From Patescibacteria group bacterium (lineage in GTDB: Bacteria > Patescibacteria > Microgenomatia > Levybacterales > UBA12049), in NCBI GenBank assembly GCA_023379465.1, contig JAMCTM010000027.1, positions 31,195-95,194 of the forward strand: DNA of 64,000 bases, written 5' to 3'. The notes under the pieces are model-generated. The model saw only the letters and a list, made by a program, of their open reading frames with translations. It was not told the DNA's origin and did not search any database. Of the stretch, positions 35,398-45,228 are shown one piece after another. The translations under genes were made by a program, and so were the position numbers. Numbering within the stretch: position 1 is the stretch's first letter; every line of letters starts with the position of its first letter.

Positions 35398-35542
35398 GTT
35401 ATGAATAATTGAGATTTACAAGAGTTATTCTCTCTTGGTGTTACGTGTTCGTTGGTAGTCAATACTATACGGTATTTTTGCCAACTTTGCCGTTCATCTG
35501 CCTTTCTTACTCTCTTAAAAAGGACGCGCCTTTTTAAATTTT

Positions 35543-37008
<1,466 letters not shown>

Positions 37009-37060
37009 TGACAGAGTTAAACTCTATCTGTTCAGGTAATTTTTAAGGAATACCTGAAAA

Positions 37061-37081
37061 TTCCTACCACTTTTTGATTGA
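37061..37081 (-). other. 16S processing stem, 5' arm
   Basis: Leader arm of the 21-bp stem with 35377-35397. A second, local hairpin (TTCAGGTA / TACCTGAA, 37031-37058) sits between this arm and the mature 5' end. Confidence 0.75.
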
Positions 37082-37105
37082 GAAGCTTTCGCTTCTTAAA
37101 GTGAA

Positions 37106-37134
37106 ATTATCCTCACTCAATAATGTGCTGTTAA
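37106..37134 (-). promoter_or_regulatory. 16S rRNA promoter
   Basis: TTAACA (37129-37134), 17-nt spacer, GATAAT (37106-37111) on the minus strand; transcript start near 37099, about 90 nt before the mature RNA and upstream of the processing-stem arm. Confidence 0.65.
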
Positions 37135-37172
37135 ATTTTCAAAGTGCAAACTCTAAATTTTCTCTATAAAAT

Positions 37173-37194
37173 GAAAAATCCCGCCAAAGGCGGG
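37173..37194 (-). terminator. Terminator of the 37289 gene
   Basis: CCCGCC-TTT-GGCGGG hairpin followed on the minus strand by ATTTTTC. It separates the upstream gene from the rRNA promoter. The interval to 37288 shows nothing else. Confidence 0.75.
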
Positions 37195-37288
37195 CTTGCT
37201 TCCCAAAACTTCGGCAAAAGACTTTCACATAACACAAACCATTATAGCTATTTTGAATGTTTTGTCAAGATGAAAAAGAAGCTGAAAG

Positions 37289-38074
37289 TTAGGCCTTTCC
37301 CTGTTTTGCAACCGTCCTTACCCCCAATAATTCTGCCCTAGTTATTAACCTTTCATTTATACTGCTGTTCCAACCATTATTCGAATTTGCTCTCGTCATT
37401 AAGATACCTTCCCTGTCAAACAAGGAACTTCCGAAAATAACCGAACACCTATGAGCCCTGCTGGAAAAATTATCTGCGTCAAAAAAGGAACCGCTAAAAA
37501 GCCTTGCCGCCTGAGAAGCAATGGCATAAGTATTAACTGTCATTGGTTCCCTTTCCGAATGGGAAAATCGCCTCATTTGATCAAGGCTAATCCCTTCGTG
37601 GGGAGGTAAAATACTGTATTCTGTCCTTAACCAGCCAGATTGTCTGATTAAATTTCTATACGGTTGATATGGAACAGAAGGTATATGTCCGGCGACTCCC
37701 TTCATCATAACTTTTAAATCGTGCGAATTTTCAGGTTCTGAAAATTCTTCCGGTACGTAGACAAAAAAGTCATTTCTTGCCTCTGCTTTACCGATTGCTT
37801 TCTTGCCATGTTCTAGGGGTGGAACCCTAACTTCCCTGCCAATTCTTTTCCCCCATTGCAACCACAAATCCTGCCAGGTTCCAGAAATTACTTCCGGAGT
37901 ATGTCTGGCGGATTTGTATCTGTCGGCTATTTCAGCAAGCTCTATCCGAATTTTTTCCGACTCACCAAACTTTTCTTCACGAGACTGTCTTCTTCGCTCA
38001 TTAAGTTGCCGGGTTAATTTTTCCGCCTCATCACCAAAAACTGCTCTTAATTCACTTTCTGAATAACGTGCCAT
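37289..38074 (-). CDS. Hypothetical protein
   Basis: 261 residues, soluble, charged N-terminus (ESELRAVFGDEAEKLTRQL). No family recognised. A TTGACT-17-TAAAAT promoter lies just upstream of the ATG (9 nt). It belongs to a set of orphan soluble genes around the rRNA locus, each with its own strong promoter. Confidence 0.65.
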   Translation of the reverse strand: MARYSESELRAVFGDEAEKLTRQLNERRRQSREEKFGESEKIRIELAEIADRYKSARHTPEVISGTWQDLWLQWGKRIGREVRVPPLEHGKKAIGKAEARNDFFVYVPEEFSEPENSHDLKVMMKGVAGHIPSVPYQPYRNLIRQSGWLRTEYSILPPHEGISLDQMRRFSHSEREPMTVNTYAIASQAARLFSGSFFDADNFSSRAHRCSVIFGSSLFDREGILMTRANSNNGWNSSINERLITRAELLGVRTVAKQGKA

Positions 38075-38125
38075 AAGAGTAGTATTTTATTATACTATAA
38101 GATTAAAGTCAAGTTAAAGAGTGGT

Positions 38126-38461
38126 TCAAAGGTCGAAAGTTTCAATTTCTGTAGGATTTTGAAATTGAAAATGTAGGTCTAAACCTTCTTCAACGTCTTG
38201 ACGGACATTTCTGGTCGGTTTTGATCTTTCAATTAAGGCGTCTGATGCAACGCTTGATATTGCTTTTTTCCTGATCCTTCTTGCCTCGTACGGAGTTAAT
38301 TTAGAAATATCTTGTCCTAATCCTTGCGCCATTTGCATTCCCTCTTGTATATGTCTCCTGACTCTTTCGGCATTTTTGCTTGTGGGTTTTCTTCCTATAT
38401 GCCCCCCTTGGCCTTCTGCAAATTGGCTAGTTCCTCTATACCTTTCCACATCTTTTCCCAT
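38126..38461 (-). CDS. Hypothetical basic protein
   Basis: 111 residues, basic in the middle (RVRRHIQEGMQMAQGLGQD), acidic at the C-terminus. No family recognised. The promoter TTGACA-17-TATAAC ends 11 nt before ATG, so it is separately transcribed. Confidence 0.6.
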   Translation of the reverse strand: MGKDVERYRGTSQFAEGQGGHIGRKPTSKNAERVRRHIQEGMQMAQGLGQDISKLTPYEARRIRKKAISSVASDALIERSKPTRNVRQDVEEGLDLHFQFQNPTEIETFDL

Positions 38462-38531
38462 AATAAGTAGTTGTTATATCACCGAGGGAAAAACTTGTCA
38501 AGACTAAATGCTGAATGCAACGAGGACCTTA

Positions 38532-39137
38532 TCAGGAATTTCTTACTCTGGATTTCACATCCCCCAACATTTTCCTCGTGCCTTTTCTTATACTTCTCGA
38601 TACCGAATTTAATCGATGGTTGCCGTTTTCAACCCTTAGTCTTCGTTCTTCGCGTGTCCTTTGTCTGCACTTTTGCTCCTCTGCTTTTTCCAAAAAATCG
38701 GACTGCAGCATAAAAAGCGGACTTAGATTAGAATTTGTTGATGGGACTCCGCTCCATTTATCGTCAGGTCCCCAACTGGCATTAAATACTCTTCTGTCGG
38801 TGAGCTGACCATTAGTAAAAGTCAGCTGGAATCTATATCCCGACATTATTGCATGCTGTGATTTTTGCCTTTGGAAAACTTGAGAAACAGGATGAAAATC
38901 AGGTTCAATCGCACGTCTTCTTTCATAGGAAACTACGATCGTATGTTTTTGTTGATTGTAAAGTACCGTAAAATCCGCTTTTTTTCTTATATCTTCCGTA
39001 TCTTTGTAATGGCAAGTAAATGCCATAACGCCATCTGCATTCTTAACTCCATATTTTGATGCCAAATCACGAATTTTGGTCAGTGCGTTTACAACGTCAA
39101 CTTCCGCCAATTCGTCTGAAGGTCTTGGTCTCTCCAT
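38532..39137 (-). CDS. Hypothetical protein
   Basis: 201 residues from ATG 39137. The start 15 nt further upstream is rejected since TTGACT-17-TATTAT ends 6 nt before 39137. A long Lys/Arg-rich C-terminal tail (EEQKCRQRTREERRLRVEN) suggests a nucleic-acid contact. A TFTNGQLTDRRVFNASWGPDD segment is the only distinctive feature. No family recognised. Confidence 0.62.
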   Translation of the reverse strand: MERPRPSDELAEVDVVNALTKIRDLASKYGVKNADGVMAFTCHYKDTEDIRKKADFTVLYNQQKHTIVVSYERRRAIEPDFHPVSQVFQRQKSQHAIMSGYRFQLTFTNGQLTDRRVFNASWGPDDKWSGVPSTNSNLSPLFMLQSDFLEKAEEQKCRQRTREERRLRVENGNHRLNSVSRSIRKGTRKMLGDVKSRVRNS

Positions 39138-39231
39138 GAGCGTATAATACAATTTGTTGAAGCTAAAGTCAACTATAGGACCATAAAAGGGCGGTTTGTC
39201 AAAAGTTTCTTGTGTGTTATAATTTCAAGCT

Positions 39232-39492
39232 ATGATAAGGGTAGAACAGCAGAACGTTCCGCTATTTTAACTTAATGGGCAGGAAGTAACAGGTTTTAGA
39301 CAGGTATCTCCGGATGAAATGAATAGGATTTTATATGATGCCCTTTCGTTCGTTGCCCAAAGAGGAGTATCAAGCGACGAGGTTGCAAAAATAAATGCGG
39401 AAATTAAAAATGGCAACGGAGTGGAAAGAAAAGTAAAGCTGGAAGAAGTGCCTGTTCCGATATTAATGTTCCCGGACGATAATCAAAAATAA
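39232..39492 (+). pseudogene. Small gene with an in-frame TAA at codon 13
   Basis: ATG 39232 lies 8 nt after TTGTCA-16-TATAAT, then reads MIRVEQQNVPLF, TAA (39268-39270), then 73 further codons in the same frame to TAA at 39490-39492 (VSPDEMNRILYDALSFVAQR..., FPDDNQK). A CAA codon changed to TAA would explain it. Downstream, after a run of five A, a shifted frame continues as RVHIENDRSGKRGFNRLP, so a second lesion is possible. No family recognised. A restart at ATG 39319 would give 57 residues. Confidence 0.55.
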
Positions 39493-39621
39493 AACGAGTA
39501 CATATTGAAAATGATAGGAGCGGAAAAAGAGGTTTTAATCGATTACCATCAACACGGAGGGTAAACCACTGTAATCTTGAGGCGGGTCCCCAGGCTTACC
39601 CTGCGAAATACTGCTTAAGTA

Positions 39622-40224
39622 TCAAATTTTTTCCAAAACCAGCATTGTCCAGGGGAATGGGTATTTTCTTGAGATAATTTTGACATTTGTGCCTGCATTT
39701 TTTTTGACAAACCCAGGAAACCCAAACATAGTCCAGTGGTTAATGTGTTCTATGTCGTTTCCCCACCTCGACCAATTTTTCCCGCGCAAAAAATTCGACC
39801 CCATAAAAATCGGCTCGTTCGGAACCGAAAGCAAAACATACTTTCGGGATACTCCGAAAATTTCCTTTAAGGCTTTTTTAGGTTCTTCCAGATGCTCCAG
39901 AACTTCTGTACACATCACCAAATCAAAACTGTTTTGTTTAAAAGGCATCTCATAGATGCTTGCCTCTTTTAGCTTTATTTTGGGGTGTACTTTGTTTCCG
40001 ATGTCAACCGCTTTTTTTAAAAAATCTATTCCCTCGTACCTTCGGCCAATATTTTTAAGCCTCAAATATTCAAGAGTAAAACCTTCTCCGGCGCCTGCGT
40101 CAAGAATTGATTCGACATTTAATTTTTTGACTTCCCTGCCAAGAGTTTCTTCGAAATTTTGTATAAACCAACGCTGAAGCGGATTTTTTGCGGTATGTTT
40201 CTTGTAATTATCTGTAGTTTCCAC
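39622..40224 (-). CDS. SAM-dependent methyltransferase (class I)
   Basis: 200 residues from GTG 40224. Motif I is ILDAGAGEGFTLEYL (about 42-56) and TEVLEHLEEP follows, typical of small-molecule methyltransferases near glycosylation genes. A longer frame to 40350 would overlap the divergent gene. TATAAT lies 7 nt before the GTG, matching the leaderless pattern. The gene is divergent from the 40284 gene, with the two promoters packed into 60 bp. Confidence 0.82.
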   Translation of the reverse strand: METTDNYKKHTAKNPLQRWFIQNFEETLGREVKKLNVESILDAGAGEGFTLEYLRLKNIGRRYEGIDFLKKAVDIGNKVHPKIKLKEASIYEMPFKQNSFDLVMCTEVLEHLEEPKKALKEIFGVSRKYVLLSVPNEPIFMGSNFLRGKNWSRWGNDIEHINHWTMFGFPGFVKKNAGTNVKIISRKYPFPWTMLVLEKI

Positions 40225-40283
40225 AAATGCAATTATACAAAAGTCCTTGAAGAAGTTAAATAGCTGTGTTATATTCTTGGAAA

Positions 40284-40814
40284 ATGACTGTAGCGGAAAA
40301 CCCTCAACAATTAAGAAACGAAATTCGATCAACTCCAAGCATGCAATCATTAATTGCTAAAGAAACACAAATCGCATCAAAAGTTGCAGCAATGGCTTTT
40401 AACGGTTCCAGGCATATTTATTTAAACGGTGACCTGGTGATACAAAGACAGGGGGAACAAGATTTAACTGTTTCTTATCGCAAAACTCACGGACAGCAAC
40501 AAACAATGTTCTTTCCCGATGAAAATGCGGTATTAAACGGAACCGATCCGCTTTATTTTTTATCTAAAGATTCATTTCCTACAGGAGAGTTTGGCACGTC
40601 TTCGCCGTTTGCACTTTTTGTTGTATCCGGAGAAAACGGCCATAAGTTAACAACTGTTTACAGTTTCTGCCAAGGCGGGGAAACCGCCGTCACCACAAAA
40701 AACGGCGCAGAGGCAAAAACTAGAAGAATGGACCACGAAGATATATTAAATGCTAACAAAGCTCTAGATGCTATTAAAAAAGCTATGGAGACGGTCCTTC
40801 CTAAAACTTTTTAA
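40284..40814 (+). CDS. Hypothetical protein
   Basis: 176 residues from ATG 40284, 8 nt past TATATT (40270-40275) of a TTGAAG-17-TATATT promoter. Soluble, polar; no family recognised. The central LTVSYRKTHGQQQTMFF segment is beta-like. Its last 14 nt overlap the convergent SpoU gene. Confidence 0.62.
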   Translation: MTVAENPQQLRNEIRSTPSMQSLIAKETQIASKVAAMAFNGSRHIYLNGDLVIQRQGEQDLTVSYRKTHGQQQTMFFPDENAVLNGTDPLYFLSKDSFPTGEFGTSSPFALFVVSGENGHKLTTVYSFCQGGETAVTTKNGAEAKTRRMDHEDILNANKALDAIKKAMETVLPKTF

Positions 40815-41337
40815 CAGCCTCGTAAGAAACTATTCCCAAAGATATAATAACATTCAAACTCCTGTTTACTCCCCACATCGGGATCTCGGCAATGAAATCA
40901 CACTTTTTTAAAGTTTCCTTGCTTACGCCCGTTGTTTCGTTCCCTACAACAAGCGCCAGCGGTAATCTGTAATCGATTTGCGCATAAGGCACTGAGGCCT
41001 TGTTCTGTTCTACCGCAATAATTTGGATTTTTGGTATTTGATTTTTGATATTTGATATTGCAGTTTTTGCATCTGCAAAATACTGCCAGGCTACCCACTC
41101 GGTAGTGTTAATCGATGCTTTTTTAATCCTCGGATTCGGAGGAGTTTCGGTTTCACCGCAAAGAAAAACTTTACTTACGCCTATTGCATCCGCCAACCGG
41201 AAAATCCCACCCACATTATAGGTATCCAAAACATTATCCAAAACAAAATAGATATCCCGCCTGTTTTTCTTAATTTCATCTAAATGTTCTTTCGACGGTA
41301 TAGTATTTCTTAGTTCCGCCGCTTTTAGTTTTAACAT
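40801..41337 (-). CDS. SpoU-type (TrmH family) RNA ribose methyltransferase
   Basis: 178 residues with the three SPOUT motifs: VLDNVLDTYNVGGIFRLAD, LVVGNETTGVSKE and IPMWGVNRSLNVIISLGI. These form the knotted SAM site that 2'-O-methylates tRNA or rRNA; the target position is not deducible. TATAAT ends 7 nt before ATG 41337 (leaderless type). Confidence 0.93.
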   Translation of the reverse strand: MLKLKAAELRNTIPSKEHLDEIKKNRRDIYFVLDNVLDTYNVGGIFRLADAIGVSKVFLCGETETPPNPRIKKASINTTEWVAWQYFADAKTAISNIKNQIPKIQIIAVEQNKASVPYAQIDYRLPLALVVGNETTGVSKETLKKCDFIAEIPMWGVNRSLNVIISLGIVSYEAVKKF

Positions 41338-41361
41338 CACGCATATTATACAAAAATACTC

Positions 41362-41390
41362 TTGACATATACTAACAATACCTGTAATCT
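41362..41390 (+). promoter_or_regulatory. Promoter; TTG of -35 mimics a start codon
   Basis: TTGACA 41362-41367, 17-nt spacer, TAATCT 41385-41390. The TTG at 41362 is in frame with the downstream gene but is the -35 box; ATG is at 41398, 7 nt past the -10. Confidence 0.85.
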
Positions 41391-41397
41391 GTTTAGT

Positions 41398-42072
41398 ATG
41401 GCAGATCCATTAACAGAACAACCCCAACCTACTGTAGGATCCGATGTTGCGACAATGACTCCTCAGGAAAATGGCGCTCCGCAAATTGGAACTATGCCTC
41501 AGGCAAGCGAAACACAAGTAAATGTAACACCAGAAACTACAGCTTCACAATCCGATTCGGCACCGTCAATTAATCCTGTAGAGGTCACCAGACAATCTGA
41601 GCCAACCGCTCCCGCAGTTGAGTCAAGAGGTATGAATAATATGAGTAACGTTTCTCCCGAGCCGGCAAGTAACGACGGTGAGCAAGAAGGCCAGGCCCCT
41701 TCGGCGCCAGATACCACACTGGGAGATTCACCTTTTGGATCAGCTCCTGCTTCTGCAGAAACATCCGGAACAGTACCGGCGCCCGGCACTGATGGAACCG
41801 GCGCGCTGCAAGAGTCCTCTGCCCCAACAGCCGAAGCAACTCCCGCAGTTGAACCGGCACCGGCATCCTCGCCTGATATAAACTCGTCTCCTGCAATATC
41901 GGAAACGCCAATAGCTCCTGTCGCCCCTTCTCCTGTTCCTGGAACAACGGCAAGTACGGATGGGATCAATGCAATATCTGCAGCGGAAGCTTCTGTAGCG
42001 CCGGCTCCGGAAAATAATGCACCTAAACCGCAGGATTTGAAAGGAAAACTCAAAGAGCTCTTGGGTTTCTAG
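41398..42072 (+). CDS. Ala/Pro/Ser-rich acidic disordered protein
   Basis: 224 residues, almost entirely Ala, Pro, Ser, Thr and Glu with no predicted fold, ending in KGKLKELLGF, a short amphipathic helix that could bind a partner or membrane. No signal peptide and no membrane helix. Opposite-strand frames of good length here result from its composition. The promoter is leaderless in type. Confidence 0.7.
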   Translation: MADPLTEQPQPTVGSDVATMTPQENGAPQIGTMPQASETQVNVTPETTASQSDSAPSINPVEVTRQSEPTAPAVESRGMNNMSNVSPEPASNDGEQEGQAPSAPDTTLGDSPFGSAPASAETSGTVPAPGTDGTGALQESSAPTAEATPAVEPAPASSPDINSSPAISETPIAPVAPSPVPGTTASTDGINAISAAEASVAPAPENNAPKPQDLKGKLKELLGF

Positions 42073-42087
42073 TACCCCTTATTCAAT

Positions 42088-42115
42088 TTGACAACCTGTA
42101 CCCTCCTGTTATAAT
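42088..42115 (+). promoter_or_regulatory. Promoter of the 42132 gene
   Basis: TTGACA 42088-42093, 16-nt spacer, TATAAT 42110-42115; leader of about 10 nt to ATG 42132. Confidence 0.82.
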
Positions 42116-42131
42116 GCTTGCTTAATAACAT

Positions 42132-43709
42132 ATGCCGCCGGTATCAAACGATTTTTCAAAAATAGCCTCTGCCCTCATAAAAAACTTTGAAGCAACAAAA
42201 GAAAACGACGAAGGGAAAAAAATAAGCGTCAACATTCTTGTCTCCAAAGTAGCCTCATATTATGAAAAATTAAGAACCGCTATGGACTACGGCAACGAAG
42301 AAACCATTCTAAGGCGTGCCATAGAAAGGATCCTTAAAAGACGCCTGGTTCTTGAAGCCGACAGCAAGGCCCTGGCTGAAGGTTTGGTGCGTGAACTTGT
42401 CTGGGCAGGATATTTTGCGGATTTAACAGTCCCCGAATCAATAGTCGACAGGGTTGCCGAATCAATCGAACTTTTCCAAAACCTAAAAGAACAGACCGTA
42501 AAAAGACGGCTTTTAAAAGATGTCGACGTATACGAGCTTATAATCGGACTCTTATCAAGTGAAATAGACGTAATTCTTCTTCCCAACAAAGAAAAAGAGG
42601 CAATGAGCAATTTCATGTTTCACGTTTTAAAAAACTCTATAGAAATTGTGGACGACTCAAAGCAAACCCGCGACGTTCAAGTATACATTGCCATAAGGAA
42701 AAACTTCGACAGGGACGACGCCCCCTTTCTGCGATATAAACTTTTCCTGCAGATCTTCGGAAAATTAAGCAAAGAGAATTTCGAAAAGGTATTGGATAAC
42801 TTTGCTTTGGGCGTAAACGAAATCGAATACCAGCTTTCCTACCCGAAAAAAGACAGGGTATTTAACCACATAAAGAAAAATACTCCGCCTTTTTTAATCC
42901 TTTACGACCTTTTAATGCTCGAAAAAGGGCATGTAAGAAAACTTGCCAAGGAGCCGGAAGCACTCAAAAATAGGGTTTTTGAAATCTGCAGGGCACGTTA
43001 CAAAAATGTAAGGGACAAAATAACAACCGCTATAATTAGAAGTTTTATCTTTATTCTTGCGACAAAGGCCTTTATTGCGCTTTTTGTGGAGGGAGCTTTT
43101 GAAAGGCTTTTCTACGGACAGGTACAGTGGTTTTCTATAGCCATAAACACGACCGTACCTCCTCTTCTTATGATTTTTGTCGGGCTTTTCATCCAAACCC
43201 CCGGAAATAAAAATTCGCAAAAGATATATCAGGATGTCTTAAAACTCCTGTTCGAAGAAAATCCGCAGATAACACCCACTTTGTCGCTTAAGCTTAAATC
43301 ATCAAGCGCAGTGACGCTTCGAGATCGTGTTTTTTATATACTCTGGCTTTTAAGTATAATTCTTGTATTCGGAATCTTTGTAGTAGTTTTGACCAAGCTC
43401 CATCTAAACCCGATAAGCCAGGCTGTTTTTATGTTTTTCGTCGCAATAATTTCCTTCTTAAGCTACCGGATTTATCAAACCGCCAATACTTATACAGTTA
43501 TTTTTAAACAAAACATTACGACACCTATTATCGACTTCTTCTTTGTCCCAATTATAAGGGTCGGACGAAGGTTTACCGAAGGAATAGCGCAGATTAATTT
43601 TATATTGATAATCATTGATTTCATAATCGAAATGCCGTTCAAGGGTTTGGTAGGGTTTTTCGAGCAGTGGTTCTCCTTTTTGGCCAAAAAACGCGAAGAG
43701 CTCGAATAA
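42132..43709 (+). CDS. Large membrane protein, unknown
   Basis: 525 residues. Residues 1-290 are soluble and highly helical with many charged residues. The C-terminal half carries four to five membrane helices (about 300-325, 335-355, 398-418, 425-445, 480-505). No enzyme motif recognised. Its topology is that of a large cytoplasmic helical domain on a membrane pore-like domain. The gene after it starts 140 nt later. Confidence 0.72.
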   Translation: MPPVSNDFSKIASALIKNFEATKENDEGKKISVNILVSKVASYYEKLRTAMDYGNEETILRRAIERILKRRLVLEADSKALAEGLVRELVWAGYFADLTVPESIVDRVAESIELFQNLKEQTVKRRLLKDVDVYELIIGLLSSEIDVILLPNKEKEAMSNFMFHVLKNSIEIVDDSKQTRDVQVYIAIRKNFDRDDAPFLRYKLFLQIFGKLSKENFEKVLDNFALGVNEIEYQLSYPKKDRVFNHIKKNTPPFLILYDLLMLEKGHVRKLAKEPEALKNRVFEICRARYKNVRDKITTAIIRSFIFILATKAFIALFVEGAFERLFYGQVQWFSIAINTTVPPLLMIFVGLFIQTPGNKNSQKIYQDVLKLLFEENPQITPTLSLKLKSSSAVTLRDRVFYILWLLSIILVFGIFVVVLTKLHLNPISQAVFMFFVAIISFLSYRIYQTANTYTVIFKQNITTPIIDFFFVPIIRVGRRFTEGIAQINFILIIIDFIIEMPFKGLVGFFEQWFSFLAKKREELE

Positions 43710-43848
43710 AATAAAATGCGAGACGGGCAAAAAATAAGCAAATTTATATCTCAAGCCTTGACAGGATACCGGACGAAAGGCGTATAATAAAAAGTACCTA
43801 ACGATTCTTTAAGCCAATCCGAAGGATTGTGCCGGGCAAAATTTAATT

Positions 43849-44301
43849 ATGACCGCAACAGGACACGCGCTAATAGGAACTGTAATAGCCGCAAAAATAG
43901 GCAACCCGGCCTTAGCTGTACCCATCGCAATAGGTTCGCATTTTCTCGCGGACGCATTCCCCCACTGGGACACCGGATATCACCGAAAAACAAAAAGCGG
44001 GAGAAAGTTTTTTGCCGAGACTGCGGCGGACGTTATAATCGGATTTGTGCTATCCTATGTTGTGATCAGCCTTTTGTTTCCCACCACAAACTTGATGTAT
44101 GCATATTTTATAGTAATAATGGCCCAGCTTCCCGACTGGTTCACCGCGCCATATTTATTCCTAAACATGAAGTTTGCGCCATTTACCTGGTTTTACAGGC
44201 TCCAGAAGGTGTTTGACTCAAGACTCGGCCTTCCATGGGGATTCATAAACCAGGCGGCAGTCGTATTGGCCATAATATTTATGGGCCGCTTCGTATTCTA
44301 A
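43849..44301 (+). CDS. Membrane metal-dependent hydrolase-like protein (DUF457-type)
   Basis: 150 residues, four hydrophobic segments. TGHALIGTVIA, IGSHFLADAFPHWD and PDWFTAP place His and Asp at membrane faces as in DUF457/YdjM-like predicted hydrolases. Substrate unknown. A TTGACA-19-TATAAT promoter is followed by an approximately 50-nt leader containing CAATCC-GAA-GGATTG, unlike the leaderless neighbours. Confidence 0.72.
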   Translation: MTATGHALIGTVIAAKIGNPALAVPIAIGSHFLADAFPHWDTGYHRKTKSGRKFFAETAADVIIGFVLSYVVISLLFPTTNLMYAYFIVIMAQLPDWFTAPYLFLNMKFAPFTWFYRLQKVFDSRLGLPWGFINQAAVVLAIIFMGRFVF

Positions 44302-44302
44302 T

Positions 44303-44331
44303 TTGACAAGCATTATTGCCTCTGTGATACT
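44303..44331 (+). promoter_or_regulatory. Promoter for GTG-start gene at 44338
   Basis: TTGACA 44303-44308, 17-nt spacer, GATACT 44326-44331. The GTG start is 6 nt later. Confidence 0.8.
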
Positions 44332-44337
44332 TAAATT

Positions 44338-45228
44338 GTGGAAGACAAAAGCACTGTAAATAATACCCCTCAAACACCCGTTGAAGCTTCTCCAAAACCT
44401 ATCGTTGAACCTGCTCTTGAACCTAAGAAAAGCCGGTTTTTAACTAAAAAATGGCTGTTTTTGGGCGTTATTTTGTTAGTTTTAATATTTATTGGGGTAA
44501 TTTCTAACTTTTACCTCGCAAGTTTCGGCAAAAAAAATGTCGCAACAAATAATATTGCAAAAACCACTCCAACTCTTCTACCTAAACAGGAAATTAATTT
44601 AGTTCTATTAACTAATCTCACAGCTTCCGAAGCTGCAACTTGGAAAACATATAATCTTTCCGATGCCAATATTAGCCTTAAGCTTCCACCAGATTGGATT
44701 GAAAAACCACAACCAATAGCTCCCGGATGGACAGAAAACTCACATATTTTCTCGAGCTCTACGAATAACACAGATTCTAAATCTAAATATCAAGAATTTA
44801 TAATAGAACCTTATAAAAGCAATAATCTAAACTTTGCCGATATTGTTAAAACCAATAACCAAAACAACCCGAGATATCCAGTTAAGCAGAAAATTATCAT
44901 AGATGGAATAGAATGTATATATCAAACAAGCAACGCCCTTACCCAGGTTACTCTCGAAACTAAAGAGCAAAGTATGTTTACGGAATGCGCTGCCAACGAT
45001 GAAGATTATTCTATTTATTTTACTAATTACAATATGCAAACAGATGATATTTTATTTAAAAAAATTCTTTCTACCCTCAAATTCACCAGCCAGAGTTCAC
45101 AAGCGTCAAATTCTGCTACACCTACTCCCACCTGTATTCCACGGCCAGCGTGTTTGGATGCCACACCAAGATGCATGATCGCAATAACATCCAACATGTG
45201 TCCGCCGACTGTTACTCCGACGCGGTAG
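44338..45228 (+). CDS. Membrane-anchored protein, PsbP-like paralogue A
   Basis: 296 residues with GTG start 6 nt past the -10 box. A Pro-rich cytoplasmic N-terminus is followed by a membrane helix (about 40-62) and an extracellular domain with WKTYNLSDANISLKLPPDW. The pattern GWK-Y...F-YPPDW recurs in the 47501 and 48283 products, which share the layout. The fold resembles PsbP/DUF1795-like domains; function unknown. The C-terminus is Pro/Thr/Cys-rich (PTPTCIPRPACLDATPRC). Overlaps the convergent topA by 17 nt. Confidence 0.72.
   Translation: MEDKSTVNNTPQTPVEASPKPIVEPALEPKKSRFLTKKWLFLGVILLVLIFIGVISNFYLASFGKKNVATNNIAKTTPTLLPKQEINLVLLTNLTASEAATWKTYNLSDANISLKLPPDWIEKPQPIAPGWTENSHIFSSSTNNTDSKSKYQEFIIEPYKSNNLNFADIVKTNNQNNPRYPVKQKIIIDGIECIYQTSNALTQVTLETKEQSMFTECAANDEDYSIYFTNYNMQTDDILFKKILSTLKFTSQSSQASNSATPTPTCIPRPACLDATPRCMIAITSNMCPPTVTPTR

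Noticed and set aside
34641..35462. Longer version of the 178-residue protein reaching to 35462
   Set aside because: The extra 95 codons cross the 16S terminator and a perfect promoter; the real start is ATG 35177.
41499..42053. 184-codon antisense frame over the Ala/Pro-rich gene
   Set aside because: Long antisense frames come from the biased composition of the real gene.
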